Shown here one piece after another: positions 27,337 through 37,638 of a DNA stretch of 64,000 nt. Under the pieces are notes generated by a model, which was given only the letters and a program-made list of their open reading frames with translations, ran no database searches and had not been told where the DNA came from. A program made the position numbers and the translations under genes. Origin of the DNA: Eremothecium cymbalariae DBVPG#7215 (lineage: Eukaryota > Ascomycota > Saccharomycetes > Saccharomycetales > Saccharomycetaceae); assembly GCF_000235365.1 (NCBI RefSeq), contig NC_016456.1, positions 434,001 through 498,000 of the forward strand. The letters are read 5' to 3'. Numbering within the stretch: position 1 is the stretch's first letter; the number at the start of each line of letters is the position of its first letter.

Positions 27337-29802
27337 ATGTCAGGCCAATTGAACTACTCTGACGAGGCTTATGACGAGCTTGAGGATGAGTACAAAAAGT
27401 ACAATAATCAATTAATGCTTCATATCAGTAAGGTAGGCCTAATACTGGTAGCACTTATTTGGGGGGTATTTTTATCGATAAATTCTATCCCTGGGGCATG
27501 GGATGCTGGTTTATCCAAACGTCGTGAAGGTTTCTCCAAGAAGGTTTCGACAAGTAAAGATGGGTTGGCGAAGATAAATTTTAGTTTGTTAAGAAATGGG
27601 ACTTTTGAAGCGAATTTCCAACAGGTAGAATGGGTTGGTGGGGTTGATACTGCTGATGATCGTGGGCTATATGTTACGATTGATGAGAATTCGCATATTT
27701 TGAAGTCTGCGTTTGATGAATCGTTTGCTAGCTTGTTATTTGAAGGAGATACAATGACCATCGATGGGAAAAACCATACGGTGGAATATTTCAAGGAATC
27801 GCCCGATTTAAAGCGGGGTATAATAAGGACAGATTCTGTGGACAATTGGAGGCATTCAAAATTTGGCACCTATTTCGTGTATTCCTTAGAGCATAAAAAC
27901 TTTCGCTTATTGGGTGATAATATTGCACTTGCTGTATGGTCCCCCGACTCGCAATATGTTGCATATGTTTATGAGAATGATGTGTATATATTTTCAGTGC
28001 TAGATGATGAAATTAAACGAGTAACTTTTGATGGTAGTGAAATTTTACTTAACGGTAGGGCAGATTGGGTATATGAGGAAGAGGTTCTTGAAACGGGAAC
28101 GGCGTTATGGTGGTCGCCCAGTAGCACTTATTTGGCATATTTCAAGACAAATGATGAACAAGTACATGAATTCCCAGTTTCTTACTATTTGAGCTCTGAG
28201 GATGCTATATATCCTGAGATTAGAAAGCTCAAATACCCCAAGAGTGGTACTCAAGGCCCAATAGTATCGTTGAATATCTACGAAGTTGGTCCTGCTAGGA
28301 ATTCAATTGTTAATTTGAAAGATAACACTGCATTGATTACAGAGGTCAAATGGCTTGGTGATACGCAGATTTTGGCCAAGGTGATGGATCGTGTTGCTCA
28401 ACGTTTATCTGTTATATTAGTCAACGCACAGGATAATGGCCATACAGTTACTCCAAGAGTTGAGAATGCAAACAATACCTGGTGGGAAGTGACTCACAAA
28501 ACAATGTTTATTCAAAAGGATGAAACTAATGATAGATTGAACGACGGTTACATTGATCTCATTCCGGTGAATGGCTACAATCATTTGGCGTATTATTCGC
28601 CACCTGATAATCCAGACCCAATAATTTTGACTAGCGGTGACTGGGAAGTGGATGGTGGCCCTGCCTCTTTCGATCGTGATAGCAACGATTTGTATTTCTT
28701 TGGTACTAAGAAATCATCTATGGAGAGACATTTGTATTACGTGAATTTATTGAAGCCTTTAACAGTTAATGAAGTTACTGATACTTCAAAGGAAGGTACA
28801 TACTACGCGACGTTTTCTGGCAGTTCCAGATTCCTTCACTTAAGGTACAATGGACCAGGAGTTCCATATCAGAAGCTCATAGATTTGAAATCTGATGTTG
28901 ATGATAAACAACTCAACGGAAATGTCATTGGAGAAACTTTGTATTATGTGGAAGAAAACAAGAATTTAATAGAGGTTCTTAAGAATTATTCCGTTCCAAC
29001 ACGTACTTTTGGTGAATTGAACCTTGGTAAGGATGCCGATGGTGAAGAAATTCTAGCGAATTACTTTGAAATACTTCCTCCAGACTTTGATGCAAGTTTG
29101 AGAAACCACTACCCAGTATTTTTTTATACATACGGCGGTCCAACCTCTCAACAGGTGATTAAAACATTTTCAGTAAGCAATCTCCAAGTTTTCGCTTCTG
29201 AATTAGATGCTATTGTAGTTGTAGTCGATGGTCGAGGAACTGGCTTTAAAGGTCATAAATTCAGATCGGTTGTTCATGGTAACTTAGGTGACCTTGAAGC
29301 TTCCGACCAGATTGCCGCTGCAAAATTATACGGTGAAAAATCATATGTCAACAAGAACAAGATTAGCATCTTTGGATGGTCATACGGTGGTTATCTAACC
29401 TTGAAAACTTTGGAAAAAGATTCAGGTCAATACTTCAAGTATGGTATTGCGGTCGCCCCAGTCACCGATTGGCACTTGTATGATTCTGTGTACACTGAAC
29501 GATACATGCTAACCCCTAAAGAGAACCCTGATGGTTACGCTAAATCAAAGGTTCACAATGCAACTTCATTCGCTCAGGTACCAAGGTTCTTATTGATACA
29601 TGGTAGCGGTGATGACAATGTCCATTTCCAACATTCTTTGAAGTTCTTAGATATGCTCAACTTAGAACAGGTTATGAACTACGACCTAATGGTATTCCCC
29701 GATTCTAGACACGATATCTCCTTTCACAACGCTCACACCGTTATATATGAGAGATTATTGAACTGGGCAAGGCAGGCATTCAATGGTGATTTCATCCAGT
29801 AA
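27337..29802 (+). CDS. DAP2: Dipeptidyl aminopeptidase, vacuolar type
   Basis: This 821-residue type II membrane serine protease removes X-Pro or X-Ala dipeptides. A short cytosolic tail (about 1-27) is followed by a signal anchor (about 28-48, VGLILVALIWGVFLSI), a beta-propeller region and a C-terminal peptidase_S9 domain. The catalytic residues are visible: Ser682 in GWSYGG, Asp759/760 in GSGDDNVHF, and His792 in DSRHDIS. Length equals S. cerevisiae Dap2 (818), while Ste13 is longer (931). It lies beside RPN1 in the same orientation as YHR028C-YHR027C, which favours DAP2. The short tail has aromatic residues (NYSDEAYDEL) but I cannot tell vacuolar from Golgi sorting. Confidence 0.9.
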   Translation: MSGQLNYSDEAYDELEDEYKKYNNQLMLHISKVGLILVALIWGVFLSINSIPGAWDAGLSKRREGFSKKVSTSKDGLAKINFSLLRNGTFEANFQQVEWVGGVDTADDRGLYVTIDENSHILKSAFDESFASLLFEGDTMTIDGKNHTVEYFKESPDLKRGIIRTDSVDNWRHSKFGTYFVYSLEHKNFRLLGDNIALAVWSPDSQYVAYVYENDVYIFSVLDDEIKRVTFDGSEILLNGRADWVYEEEVLETGTALWWSPSSTYLAYFKTNDEQVHEFPVSYYLSSEDAIYPEIRKLKYPKSGTQGPIVSLNIYEVGPARNSIVNLKDNTALITEVKWLGDTQILAKVMDRVAQRLSVILVNAQDNGHTVTPRVENANNTWWEVTHKTMFIQKDETNDRLNDGYIDLIPVNGYNHLAYYSPPDNPDPIILTSGDWEVDGGPASFDRDSNDLYFFGTKKSSMERHLYYVNLLKPLTVNEVTDTSKEGTYYATFSGSSRFLHLRYNGPGVPYQKLIDLKSDVDDKQLNGNVIGETLYYVEENKNLIEVLKNYSVPTRTFGELNLGKDADGEEILANYFEILPPDFDASLRNHYPVFFYTYGGPTSQQVIKTFSVSNLQVFASELDAIVVVVDGRGTGFKGHKFRSVVHGNLGDLEASDQIAAAKLYGEKSYVNKNKISIFGWSYGGYLTLKTLEKDSGQYFKYGIAVAPVTDWHLYDSVYTERYMLTPKENPDGYAKSKVHNATSFAQVPRFLLIHGSGDDNVHFQHSLKFLDMLNLEQVMNYDLMVFPDSRHDISFHNAHTVIYERLLNWARQAFNGDFIQ

Positions 29803-30048
29803 AAGCCTAGTTATAACCTGACCTTAGAGACATAGTTCTCATTTGAAAGAACCAATTTATCGCTCGTTTCTGTTTGGGCGATATTAACATTATCCTGAAT
29901 TATTTTCATTCATTTTTCATTCACAACTATGCTTTACCCAGTATTGAGCTGAATACTAATCTAATAGATTAATATATATATATATCTAATTTAAATACGT
30001 TTATCTATTATATTGTATATGGTCTTGTAGATTAGGTAATCGCTATGA

Positions 30049-30056
30049 CCGGGTAA
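30049..30056. promoter_or_regulatory. Reb1-type site CCGGGTAA upstream of RPN1
   Basis: CCGGGTAA followed by T matches the Reb1 core. It lies 185 bases upstream of the RPN1 ATG and 59 bases before the proteasome element. Confidence 0.6.
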
Positions 30057-30114
30057 TGAATATACGTATAAAATGATTTATGATAATAACGATCTCAAAC
30101 CGAGCTGCATTTTC

Positions 30115-30123
30115 GGTGGCAAA
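30115..30123. promoter_or_regulatory. Proteasome-associated control element (Rpn4 site)
   Basis: GGTGGCAAA is a perfect match to the PACE element bound by Rpn4, the transcription factor that coordinates proteasome genes in yeasts. It lies 118 bases upstream of the ATG of RPN1, itself a proteasome gene. Confidence 0.85.
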
Positions 30124-30240
30124 TGGTTTTTATTATGAATTTATTATATCAATTGCCAAATTAGTTTGACCCTTGAATGCATCAGTGAGAAGCATTTATC
30201 AGGCTTTTTGGTGGTAAAAGTTCTTATATTAGGTTCAATT

Positions 30241-33231
30241 ATGGTTGAGGAAACAAAAACCCCTGAGGAAAAGCCTGTTGAAGTAGGGACAACCGCTCAG
30301 GAGTCATCTAAAGATAATAACAAATCTAAAGATTCCAAACCAGATGAGGACCTTTCAGAAGAGGATTTAAAGTTAAAAACCGACTTACAGACGTTAGTAG
30401 ATAGATTACTAGAGTCGGAGTCTTCGTTATACAAGCCCAGTTTGGATCAATTAAAGGAATATATCAAGAATTCTACAAGTTCTATGACTGCAGTACCAAA
30501 GCCGTTGAAGTTTCTTCGTCCTTTATATCCAGAATTATGTGCTGTTTATGACAAGTGGGTTGACAGTAAGCTGAAATCTTCTCTTGCTGATGTTTTATCG
30601 GTATTAAGTATGACTTATTCTGACGATGGGAAGCACGATTCTTTGAGATTTAGGTTGTTGTCTAATGAAAAGGATATTGAAACCTGGGGGCATGAGTATA
30701 TTCGTCATTTAGCTTTAGAGATAGGTGATGTGTACAATGAGCAGGTGGAAAATGAAGCAAAGGAATCGGATGAACAAGGCGCGGCACCTGCTGAATCTGA
30801 ACAAAGTTATCCAAAGGATGTGCTGATCCGTCTATCGCTCGATATTGTTCCTTATTTTTTGAAGCATAATGGCGAAGCGGATGCGGTAGATTTGCTACTA
30901 GAAGTTGAATCTATTGACAAGCTATCACAGTTCGTGGATGAGAATACATTCCAGAGGGTTTGTAAATATATGGTGTCATGTGTTCCATTGTTGCCGCCAC
31001 CAGAGGATGTGACCTTCTTGCAAACAGCATTTTCCATTTATTTGTCTGAAAACCAGTTGACAGAGGCTCTGGCGCTTGCTATTAGATTAGGTGATGAGTC
31101 TTTAATCAGGTCGGTGTTTGATGCAACCTCAGATCCTGTTATGCATAAGCAGTTGGCCTATATTTTGGCTGTGCAGAAGTCATCATTCGAATATGAAGGT
31201 GTTCAAGACATTATTGGTAACGCCAATTTAAGCGAATACTTTTTATATCTAGCAAAGGAGTTAAATCTAACGGTCGCTAAATTCCCTGAAGATATTTACA
31301 AGAGTCATTTAGATAGCTCTGTCAGAAGCGCGTTTGCAAGCACAGGCTTAGATTCTGCGCAACAAAATCTAGCTGCTTCGTTTGTGAATGGTTGGTTAAA
31401 TTTAGGTTATTGCGCTGACAAAATGTGTGTCGACGATGATAATTGGGTTTACAGGACTAAAGGCGATGGTATGACTTCTACAGTTGCAAGCATAGGATCT
31501 ATCTACCAGTGGAACTTGGATGGGCTGCAACAATTGGATAAATATCTGTACGCTGACGATGTTGAGGTTAAAGCTGGTGCTCTCCTCGGTATTGGTATTT
31601 CTGCATGTGGTATTCATGATGGTGATGTTGAGCCTGCTATGTTGCTATTACAGGACTATGTGAACAATCGAAACTCAAAGTTGAGCACATCTGCAATTTT
31701 GGGCTTAGGGATTGCATTTGCTGGCAGTAGAAATGATGAATTGTTAGGTTTATTATTGCCAATAGCTGCTGATACTTCTTTACCCATTGAAACCTCTGCA
31801 ATGGCTTCATTGGCATTGGCACATTCATTTGTTGGAACCTGTAATGGAGATATCACTGCTTCTATCATGGACAACTTGTTGGAACGTTCATCCATTGAAT
31901 TAAAGACCGAATGGACTAGGTTCTTAACTTTGGCCTTAGGTATCTTATATATGGGCCAAGGAGACCAGGTAGAAGATGTTTTAGAGACCATATCAGCAAT
32001 TGAACATCCGATTACCTCTGCTATTGAGGTGTTAGTTAATGTCTGCGCTTACACTGGAACAGGTGATGTTTTATTGATCCAGGATCTATTGTATCGTCTA
32101 ACCCCTAAAAAGGAAGGAGAGGAAGACGTTGAAGCAGACGAAGAGGCAGATGAAGAAGGTGAAGCAGAAGGTGAAGGTGAAGCGGAAGCTGAGGCAGAAG
32201 CAGAATTTGAGTCGAATACTCAAGATGCACCAGAAGATATTGATTCTCTTGTCCGGGATGCTGTTAACAACAGCAATCCAGCGGAGGATTTCCCCAGTTC
32301 CAACAGCGGCGGCAACTTCAACCCTAAGACTACGGATGAAGACAAGTTGGATGTTGATGACTCAAAAGAGGATGAGCATAAGCAAGAAGCTGATAACAAC
32401 CTGGATTCTAAAGAAGAGGAAAACAGTGAAAAAGAGATGGCACAAATCGATGAACTTACTTACGCGGTTCTTGGGATTGCAATGGTTGCTATGGGTGAAG
32501 ACATCGGTAAAGAAATGTCTTTACGTCACTTTGGGCATTTAATGCATTATGGTAATCAACATATTCGTCGTGTAGTCCCCTTGGCGATGGGTTTAGTCAG
32601 CGTGTCTGACCCTCAAATGAAGGTGTTTGACACACTTTCTAGATTCTCTCACGATCCAGATTTGGATGTGTCCATCAATTCCATCTTTGCTATGGGTCTA
32701 TGTGGGTGTGGCACTAACAATGCTAGATTAGCCCAATTATTACGACAATTAGCAAGTTACTATTCCAAGGAACAGAACACCTTATTCATCACAAGATTAG
32801 CTCAAGGCCTAGTTCATCTTGGTAAGGGTACTATGACCTTAGATATATTCAATGATGCTCAAGTGCTCAACAAGGTGACCTTGGCCTCTTTGTTGACAGT
32901 TTTAATTGGTCTAACAAGCCCTGGATTTATGTTGAAACATCACCAGTTGTTTTACTACTTGAATAGTGGTGTGAGACCAAAGTCCATCTTAACCTTAAAT
33001 GAAAAGGGAGAACCAATTAAAGTCAATGTTCGTGTAGGTCAAGCTGTGGATACCGTTGGCCAAGCTGGTAAACCCAAGACAATCACTGGATGGATCACTC
33101 AATCAACTCCTGTACTACTAAACCACGGAGAAAGAGCGGAACTAGAAACTAACGAATATATCAGCTATGCTAGTAAAATAGAAGGTGTGGTCATTTTGAA
33201 AAAGAATCCTAATTACAAGGAAGAAGAGTAG
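30241..33231 (+). CDS. RPN1: 26S proteasome base subunit Rpn1
   Basis: This 996-residue protein is the large scaffold of the 19S base that binds ubiquitin and ubiquitin-like shuttle factors and Ubp6. It has an acidic lysine-rich N-terminus, the conserved [18 protein letters not shown] segment, and PC repeats with Gly-Ala pairs ([36 protein letters not shown] and later [11 protein letters not shown]). An acidic low-complexity insertion (about 630-745) precedes the last repeats. The end, [20 protein letters not shown], matches S. cerevisiae Rpn1 (993 residues). The frame is open upstream to 30166 without an ATG; the Met at 30241 aligns with the known start. Rpn4 control is indicated by the element upstream. 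Confidence 0.97.
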   Translation: MVEETKTPEEKPVEVGTTAQESSKDNNKSKDSKPDEDLSEEDLKLKTDLQTLVDRLLESESSLYKPSLDQLKEYIKNSTSSMTAVPKPLKFLRPLYPELCAVYDKWVDSKLKSSLADVLSVLSMTYSDDGKHDSLRFRLLSNEKDIETWGHEYIRHLALEIGDVYNEQVENEAKESDEQGAAPAESEQSYPKDVLIRLSLDIVPYFLKHNGEADAVDLLLEVESIDKLSQFVDENTFQRVCKYMVSCVPLLPPPEDVTFLQTAFSIYLSENQLTEALALAIRLGDESLIRSVFDATSDPVMHKQLAYILAVQKSSFEYEGVQDIIGNANLSEYFLYLAKELNLTVAKFPEDIYKSHLDSSVRSAFASTGLDSAQQNLAASFVNGWLNLGYCADKMCVDDDNWVYRTKGDGMTSTVASIGSIYQWNLDGLQQLDKYLYADDVEVKAGALLGIGISACGIHDGDVEPAMLLLQDYVNNRNSKLSTSAILGLGIAFAGSRNDELLGLLLPIAADTSLPIETSAMASLALAHSFVGTCNGDITASIMDNLLERSSIELKTEWTRFLTLALGILYMGQGDQVEDVLETISAIEHPITSAIEVLVNVCAYTGTGDVLLIQDLLYRLTPKKEGEEDVEADEEADEEGEAEGEGEAEAEAEAEFESNTQDAPEDIDSLVRDAVNNSNPAEDFPSSNSGGNFNPKTTDEDKLDVDDSKEDEHKQEADNNLDSKEEENSEKEMAQIDELTYAVLGIAMVAMGEDIGKEMSLRHFGHLMHYGNQHIRRVVPLAMGLVSVSDPQMKVFDTLSRFSHDPDLDVSINSIFAMGLCGCGTNNARLAQLLRQLASYYSKEQNTLFITRLAQGLVHLGKGTMTLDIFNDAQVLNKVTLASLLTVLIGLTSPGFMLKHHQLFYYLNSGVRPKSILTLNEKGEPIKVNVRVGQAVDTVGQAGKPKTITGWITQSTPVLLNHGERAELETNEYISYASKIEGVVILKKNPNYKEEE

Positions 33232-33444
33232 AGGAGGCGGAGTAGAATCAAATAGATAAAACAACCTCACATACTGTATATTAAATCAATTAAAGAAAAA
33301 AAATACAAGACAGCAATATATACATAACCTTATTATATGCTGTAAATATGCAAAATAATGCTCTTCTAGCGCATTGCCTTATATGTTCCTTGTAATTGGT
33401 AACCTATGTAATGTACGTGGTGGAAGAATGACGTATAAAATCTT

Positions 33445-34077
33445 TTATTTAAATTCGTCAGTTTTTCCAACCATTAATAAACCGACAATTAAGCCTAGTA
33501 GCCCCAAAATAGAGCCAAAGATCTCAATAACCAAAATCTTCACAAATAAAGCAGCATTTGCAGCATCTGCAACAGCCGCTGTAGCCCCAGTAATGCCCAC
33601 GGCCACACCACAGATCATATTGGCCACACCTACCGTAAGACCTCCCCAAAATAAAGAATATCCTGTATAAAGATTTGACTTTGAGAAGAGCGTATCCGCA
33701 GATGCGACAGTCACCTTAGAAGAAAACACTATTGACATTATGAGACCATATATCGCTACCACTTCACAAAAAATGATCGAAATTAAATTCTTGGTTGTGA
33801 TTCTTGGAGCACGAACCCCGGACCCAATAATAGATGTACCTGTAATAAAGATACCCCAAGCAGCACCAACCACCGATAGGCCCACACATAATGCTATACC
33901 AATGTTAGCCCACATATAGGGCGACGTTCGCATTAAAAACTTGCCAAAATTGATATCCTCACCATGGTTGGTAAATAATTTGTGGAGGGCATAGTAAAGA
34001 ACCACCAATCCCACGATTCCATGAACATAAATTTTCACAGTGGAATATAAGCTAGATCCAGAGTAACTCTTAGACAT
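33445..34077 (-). CDS. VMA16: V-ATPase V0 proteolipid subunit c''
   Basis: This 210-residue, multi-pass proteolipid belongs to the membrane rotor of the vacuolar H+-ATPase; S. cerevisiae Vma16/Ppa1 has 213 residues. Several hydrophobic helices are visible: [11 protein letters not shown] at about 21-31, then [39 protein letters not shown] with the proton-carrying Glu105, a helix near 136-160, and a last helix from about 180. The pair [10 protein letters not shown] and [12 protein letters not shown] reflects the internal duplication of the proteolipid fold. Its position between RPN1 and THR1 and its orientation match YHR026W. A Reb1-type site lies 137 bases upstream. Confidence 0.97.
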   Translation of the reverse strand: MSKSYSGSSLYSTVKIYVHGIVGLVVLYYALHKLFTNHGEDINFGKFLMRTSPYMWANIGIALCVGLSVVGAAWGIFITGTSIIGSGVRAPRITTKNLISIIFCEVVAIYGLIMSIVFSSKVTVASADTLFSKSNLYTGYSLFWGGLTVGVANMICGVAVGITGATAAVADAANAALFVKILVIEIFGSILGLLGLIVGLLMVGKTDEFK

Positions 34078-34439
34078 AACACCTCTTCTTTCTGCTTATT
34101 TACTTCTTAACCAGTACCAATTCGTCGTGTGTCCCTATTCCCTTTACACAGGCTTGGCTCACCTAGAATACCAATCCTAATTTCGTTTAGAAGGTGCCCG
34201 ATGGTCAAGAAGACCGGGTAATCAGATACAGACAAGATGTGAGACAGATTGGCGATTTTAATGCTCGAAGAGCTTCTACTCTATCGTTGGGTTATTACCA
34301 TCTACGTATCGGTTAATTCAGACTTCTAGTGGTTAGCTAATTAAGGTTGTATTTTCATTTTAAGGCGATGGACGATCTCTGTTGGTAGAGAGCTAACACT
34401 CGTATATACATATATATAAATGGTCACGTAGGTGAGGAG
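34078..34439. other. VMA16 promoter and THR1 3' region
   Basis: This 362-base gap contains the Reb1-type site at 34214-34221. No gene seen. Confidence 0.5.
34214..34221. promoter_or_regulatory. Reb1-type site CCGGGTAA upstream of VMA16
   Basis: CCGGGTAA followed by TC lies 137 bases upstream of the VMA16 ATG. It is identical to the octamers near MRPS35, RPN1, NUP192 and NSP1. Confidence 0.6.
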
Positions 34440-35507
34440 TCATTCGAGAATAGAGCCCTCGGAAGCAACTTCCAGCAACTTCCAGGTACATGAAACGTTA
34501 ACCTTTGTGAAACGGTTGACGATTTCTTGGGCTATGTCTTCGAAATTGTCGGTAGCTAGAGCTAAGATGGTCGGCCCAGCACCAGACAAGCAAATACCTA
34601 GGAATCCAGGGTGCGTAAATGGAGTGATACTGGAGAGGATTTCAGCGAAGCCTGGTATTAAGATCTTTCTGTATGGCTGATGGACTCTGTCTTGCATGGC
34701 GGAATATATAAGCTCTGGATCAGGTGGAGATTGAGTGAGAGCGTGTGTCAATACAGCCAGCCTCTGCATATTAAAGATTAGATCATTGGTGGTGTATGCC
34801 TTGGGTAAAACACCACGCGAATCTGCAGTGGATAGTTCAAAGTCTGGGATAATTGCAACACATTTTATATCGGGGTTCCAATTGTACCTTACATGATGGC
34901 CAATATCTGTTGGAGGTAGCGGAGGAACCAAGCCTGTGTCTTCACCACCACTTGGCTCCGGCAACACCTCAGACAACGGAATCTCTCTTCTTTCTACCTC
35001 AGCTGGAGTCAACTCACGCAAGAAAGAGCCACAGAACCCCCCAACCATCGCTGCCGTAATGTTGTCAGGATGACGTTCGATCATCAGGCAGTAGTCCAAC
35101 ATGCGCTGCTTAGAAAAGCGCAGCTTCCCAACCTCATTACCAAGCATAACCCCTGCAACAACAGCTGCACCGGATGAACCCAGTCCACGTCCAAGAGGAA
35201 TGGGGTTATGAACTCGGATCTTCGTCCCAGAGGGAAAGCTGCGCACATTGTTACACCGAAGAACATACAGCGCCGTTCTCGTGATCAAGTTTTCCTCTGA
35301 TCTCAATGGAACAGAAGAAAAGCCTTCACTCTCACGACTATAACTCAAAAGACAATTGTTAACATCGAGATTGGTTTCCTTTGCGTCTTTCGAATCAATC
35401 GTTACGTGTAGCTCGAGGTATAAACTTAACGCAACTCCCAGAACATCGTAACCCGGTCCTATGTTAGCTGATGATGCTGGTACCTTAATTATAAAGCTGC
35501 GAGGCAT
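34440..35507 (-). CDS. THR1: Homoserine kinase
   Basis: This 355-residue GHMP-family kinase phosphorylates homoserine in threonine synthesis; S. cerevisiae Thr1 has 357 residues. The GHMP motifs are clear: KVPASSANIGPGYDVLG at residues 8-24, the ATP-binding PLGRGLGSSGAA at 104-115, and SGAGPTILALA near the C-terminus. A conserved insert reads EPSGGEDTGLVPPLPPTDIG. The frame is open a few codons upstream of 35507 but the first ATG is there and gives the expected start. I found no TGACTC site for Gcn4 in the upstream gap, unlike what amino-acid control would suggest. It is divergent from MAS2, as YHR025W and YHR024C are. Confidence 0.97.
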   Translation of the reverse strand: MPRSFIIKVPASSANIGPGYDVLGVALSLYLELHVTIDSKDAKETNLDVNNCLLSYSRESEGFSSVPLRSEENLITRTALYVLRCNNVRSFPSGTKIRVHNPIPLGRGLGSSGAAVVAGVMLGNEVGKLRFSKQRMLDYCLMIERHPDNITAAMVGGFCGSFLRELTPAEVERREIPLSEVLPEPSGGEDTGLVPPLPPTDIGHHVRYNWNPDIKCVAIIPDFELSTADSRGVLPKAYTTNDLIFNMQRLAVLTHALTQSPPDPELIYSAMQDRVHQPYRKILIPGFAEILSSITPFTHPGFLGICLSGAGPTILALATDNFEDIAQEIVNRFTKVNVSCTWKLLEVASEGSILE

Positions 35508-35949
35508 AAGTGGCACACCGGATGGGGTATAAGATATATAGAATGAACGGTCGTAGTTATGCTGCTATATGATGAACGTTAGGATAAGTTAAAAGAGATG
35601 TCCTCCATAATTTTTGAGAAAAAACTATTCACATTTATTAACTAATTCTCGGTCATGTGAATATAAGTTAATAAACGCTATTAAATGGTAGCATAGAATA
35701 TATTATACTATTAGTTTATGTAGCATCAGCTGGTATTGAACGCAAACCTAGATCCAAGCAAATCTGCAACCATAATTTGGTCTTTAAAGCATATCTTATA
35801 GAATCTTTAATATAATCTATTTTGTTAATGATTTCTAATGAAAAACTTTGACGCTTTATAAATCATGCTACATCATTTCCATGAACAAGTTATTAACTGT
35901 AATAACCACAACTAAATAGGAGGGTTAACAAGCATTCAAGTGCGTTATC
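35508..35949. other. Divergent promoter region of THR1 and MAS2
   Basis: This 442-base AT-rich gap lies between divergent genes. No Gcn4 (TGACTC), Reb1 or CACGTG site was found by eye. Confidence 0.4.
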
Positions 35950-37437
35950 ATGTTCAGATACTCCAAAGGATGTTTGAGGAAGTCGGTAGTTGGATCAAGG
36001 TTATATACTCAAACTGCTAATGGTGCTGAAAACTTTCAACTGACTGCGTTACCAAATGGGCTGAGAGTTGCAACTTCCAATGTCCCTGGACACTTTTCTG
36101 CACTGGGTTTATATGTTGGTGCAGGAACGCGGAATGAGACAGAGCTGCTACGTGGGTGCACCAATATACTGGATCGATTAGCATTCAAATCGACTGGGCA
36201 TATGTCTGCTGTTGAAATGGCAGAAGCGTTAGAACAGCTTGGAGGTAATTATCAGTGCACATCGACCAGGGAAAGTATAATATACCAGGCATCGGTGTTT
36301 AATCAACATGTTGAGAAGATGTTTAAGTTAATGGCGGAATCAGTTAGATACCCAAGTATTACTAGTGACGAGATTGAAGAGCAGAAGAGTGCAGCTTTGT
36401 ATGATATTAAAGGAGTATTTGAAAACCATGAGGTGCTGTTGCCTGAGCTGTTGCACATAGCTGCTTACAGAGGCAAAACACTTGGTTTGCCAACGGTTTC
36501 ATCAAGGAAAGCTATTCAGGGTGTTTCCAGGTATTTATTGAACGATTATAGAAACAAGTTTTACAACCCAAGGAACATAGTTGCTGCTTTTGTTGGTGTT
36601 CCTCATGTTGAGGCAGTGGAAATTGTTTCAAGGTATTTTGATGATATGAAGGATATATATCCGGAAATTAAGGTGGAGCCGGCTCAGTACTTTGGCGCGG
36701 TCCATAATACAGCAGCTACACGTGTGAATCTCAACCTCCCAGAGTTATATCATATGCATATAGCATTCGAAGGTTTGCCCATTAATCATCCTGATATTTA
36801 TGCTTTGGCTACCCTACAAACCCTTCTAGGTGGTGGTGGATCGTTTAGTGCCGGTGGACCAGGTAAAGGCATGTATTCTCGTCTTTACACTGACGTCTTG
36901 AATAGATATCACTTTGTGGATAATTGTGTTGCCTTCAACCATGCATACTCTGACTCGGGTTTATTCGGTATTTCTATGTCAGCTCATCCAGATGCTGCTC
37001 CATATATGGCCCCATTGATAGCTCAACAATTCCTCAATCTGCTATCCCATGAAAGCTCGCACAAACTATCCAATGAAGAAGTTAACAGAGCCAAAAACCA
37101 GCTCAAGTCATCCTTATTAATGAACCTTGAATCCAAACTCGTTGAACTAGAAGACTTGGGTAGACAGATTTTGCTGCATGGTAGTAAGATCTCAATAAAG
37201 GAAATGGTTTCAAAGATTGAGCGGGTGACACCGGAAGACTGCAGGAGGGTGGCAGAAATGGTTCTAACCGGTCGCATATCAAATTCTGTACAAGGTACTG
37301 GTGCCCCAACCATTGTAACACAGGGTAATCAGGCTGTATTTGGTGATGTTTTGCAAGTTTTAAAACGGGAAGGGCTGGGAAATTATGACAAGATTGAGTC
37401 CAAATCTACATCGTACGATTGCGAGATGGATCTTTAA
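35950..37437 (+). CDS. MAS2: Mitochondrial processing peptidase alpha subunit
   Basis: This 495-residue protein is the alpha subunit of the matrix peptidase that removes presequences from imported proteins; S. cerevisiae Mas2 has 482 residues. The first ~20 residues ([21 protein letters not shown]) form a basic presequence. It has the M16 fold but lacks the HxxEH zinc motif of the beta subunit, as expected: the corresponding region reads [20 protein letters not shown]. The glycine-rich substrate loop begins at about residue 294 ([20 protein letters not shown]), diagnostic for alpha. Orientation relative to THR1 and MYO1 agrees with YHR024C. Confidence 0.97.
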   Translation: MFRYSKGCLRKSVVGSRLYTQTANGAENFQLTALPNGLRVATSNVPGHFSALGLYVGAGTRNETELLRGCTNILDRLAFKSTGHMSAVEMAEALEQLGGNYQCTSTRESIIYQASVFNQHVEKMFKLMAESVRYPSITSDEIEEQKSAALYDIKGVFENHEVLLPELLHIAAYRGKTLGLPTVSSRKAIQGVSRYLLNDYRNKFYNPRNIVAAFVGVPHVEAVEIVSRYFDDMKDIYPEIKVEPAQYFGAVHNTAATRVNLNLPELYHMHIAFEGLPINHPDIYALATLQTLLGGGGSFSAGGPGKGMYSRLYTDVLNRYHFVDNCVAFNHAYSDSGLFGISMSAHPDAAPYMAPLIAQQFLNLLSHESSHKLSNEEVNRAKNQLKSSLLMNLESKLVELEDLGRQILLHGSKISIKEMVSKIERVTPEDCRRVAEMVLTGRISNSVQGTGAPTIVTQGNQAVFGDVLQVLKREGLGNYDKIESKSTSYDCEMDL

Positions 37438-37638
37438 ACATCGTAGTGACTGGCTACAATCTACAGAGATACTAAAAGAACAACTTGTAAATAGCTAGAA
37501 CTAAAAAGACGAAATAATCTCAAATAGAACAGCTGGAAAAAAAATACTTATGTGATTACAATAAAAACTATTATATCATGTTCCATACTAATATTTTTTT
37601 ATTTTTTCTTTTTTTGGTTGATCTTACTATATAACCAA

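Larger units (their letters stand above)
29803..30240. other. RPN1 promoter region
   Basis: This 438-base AT-rich gap between DAP2 and RPN1 contains a Reb1-type site at 30049-30056 and a proteasome element at 30115-30123, listed separately. Confidence 0.6.

Noticed and set aside
30166..30240. Longer RPN1 N-terminus
   Set aside because: The extra 25 codons have no ATG and the Met at 30241 matches the known Rpn1 start; the element for Rpn4 also sits at the expected distance from it.
35508..35949. Gcn4 site for THR1
   Set aside because: I found no TGACTC or GAGTCA in the upstream region.
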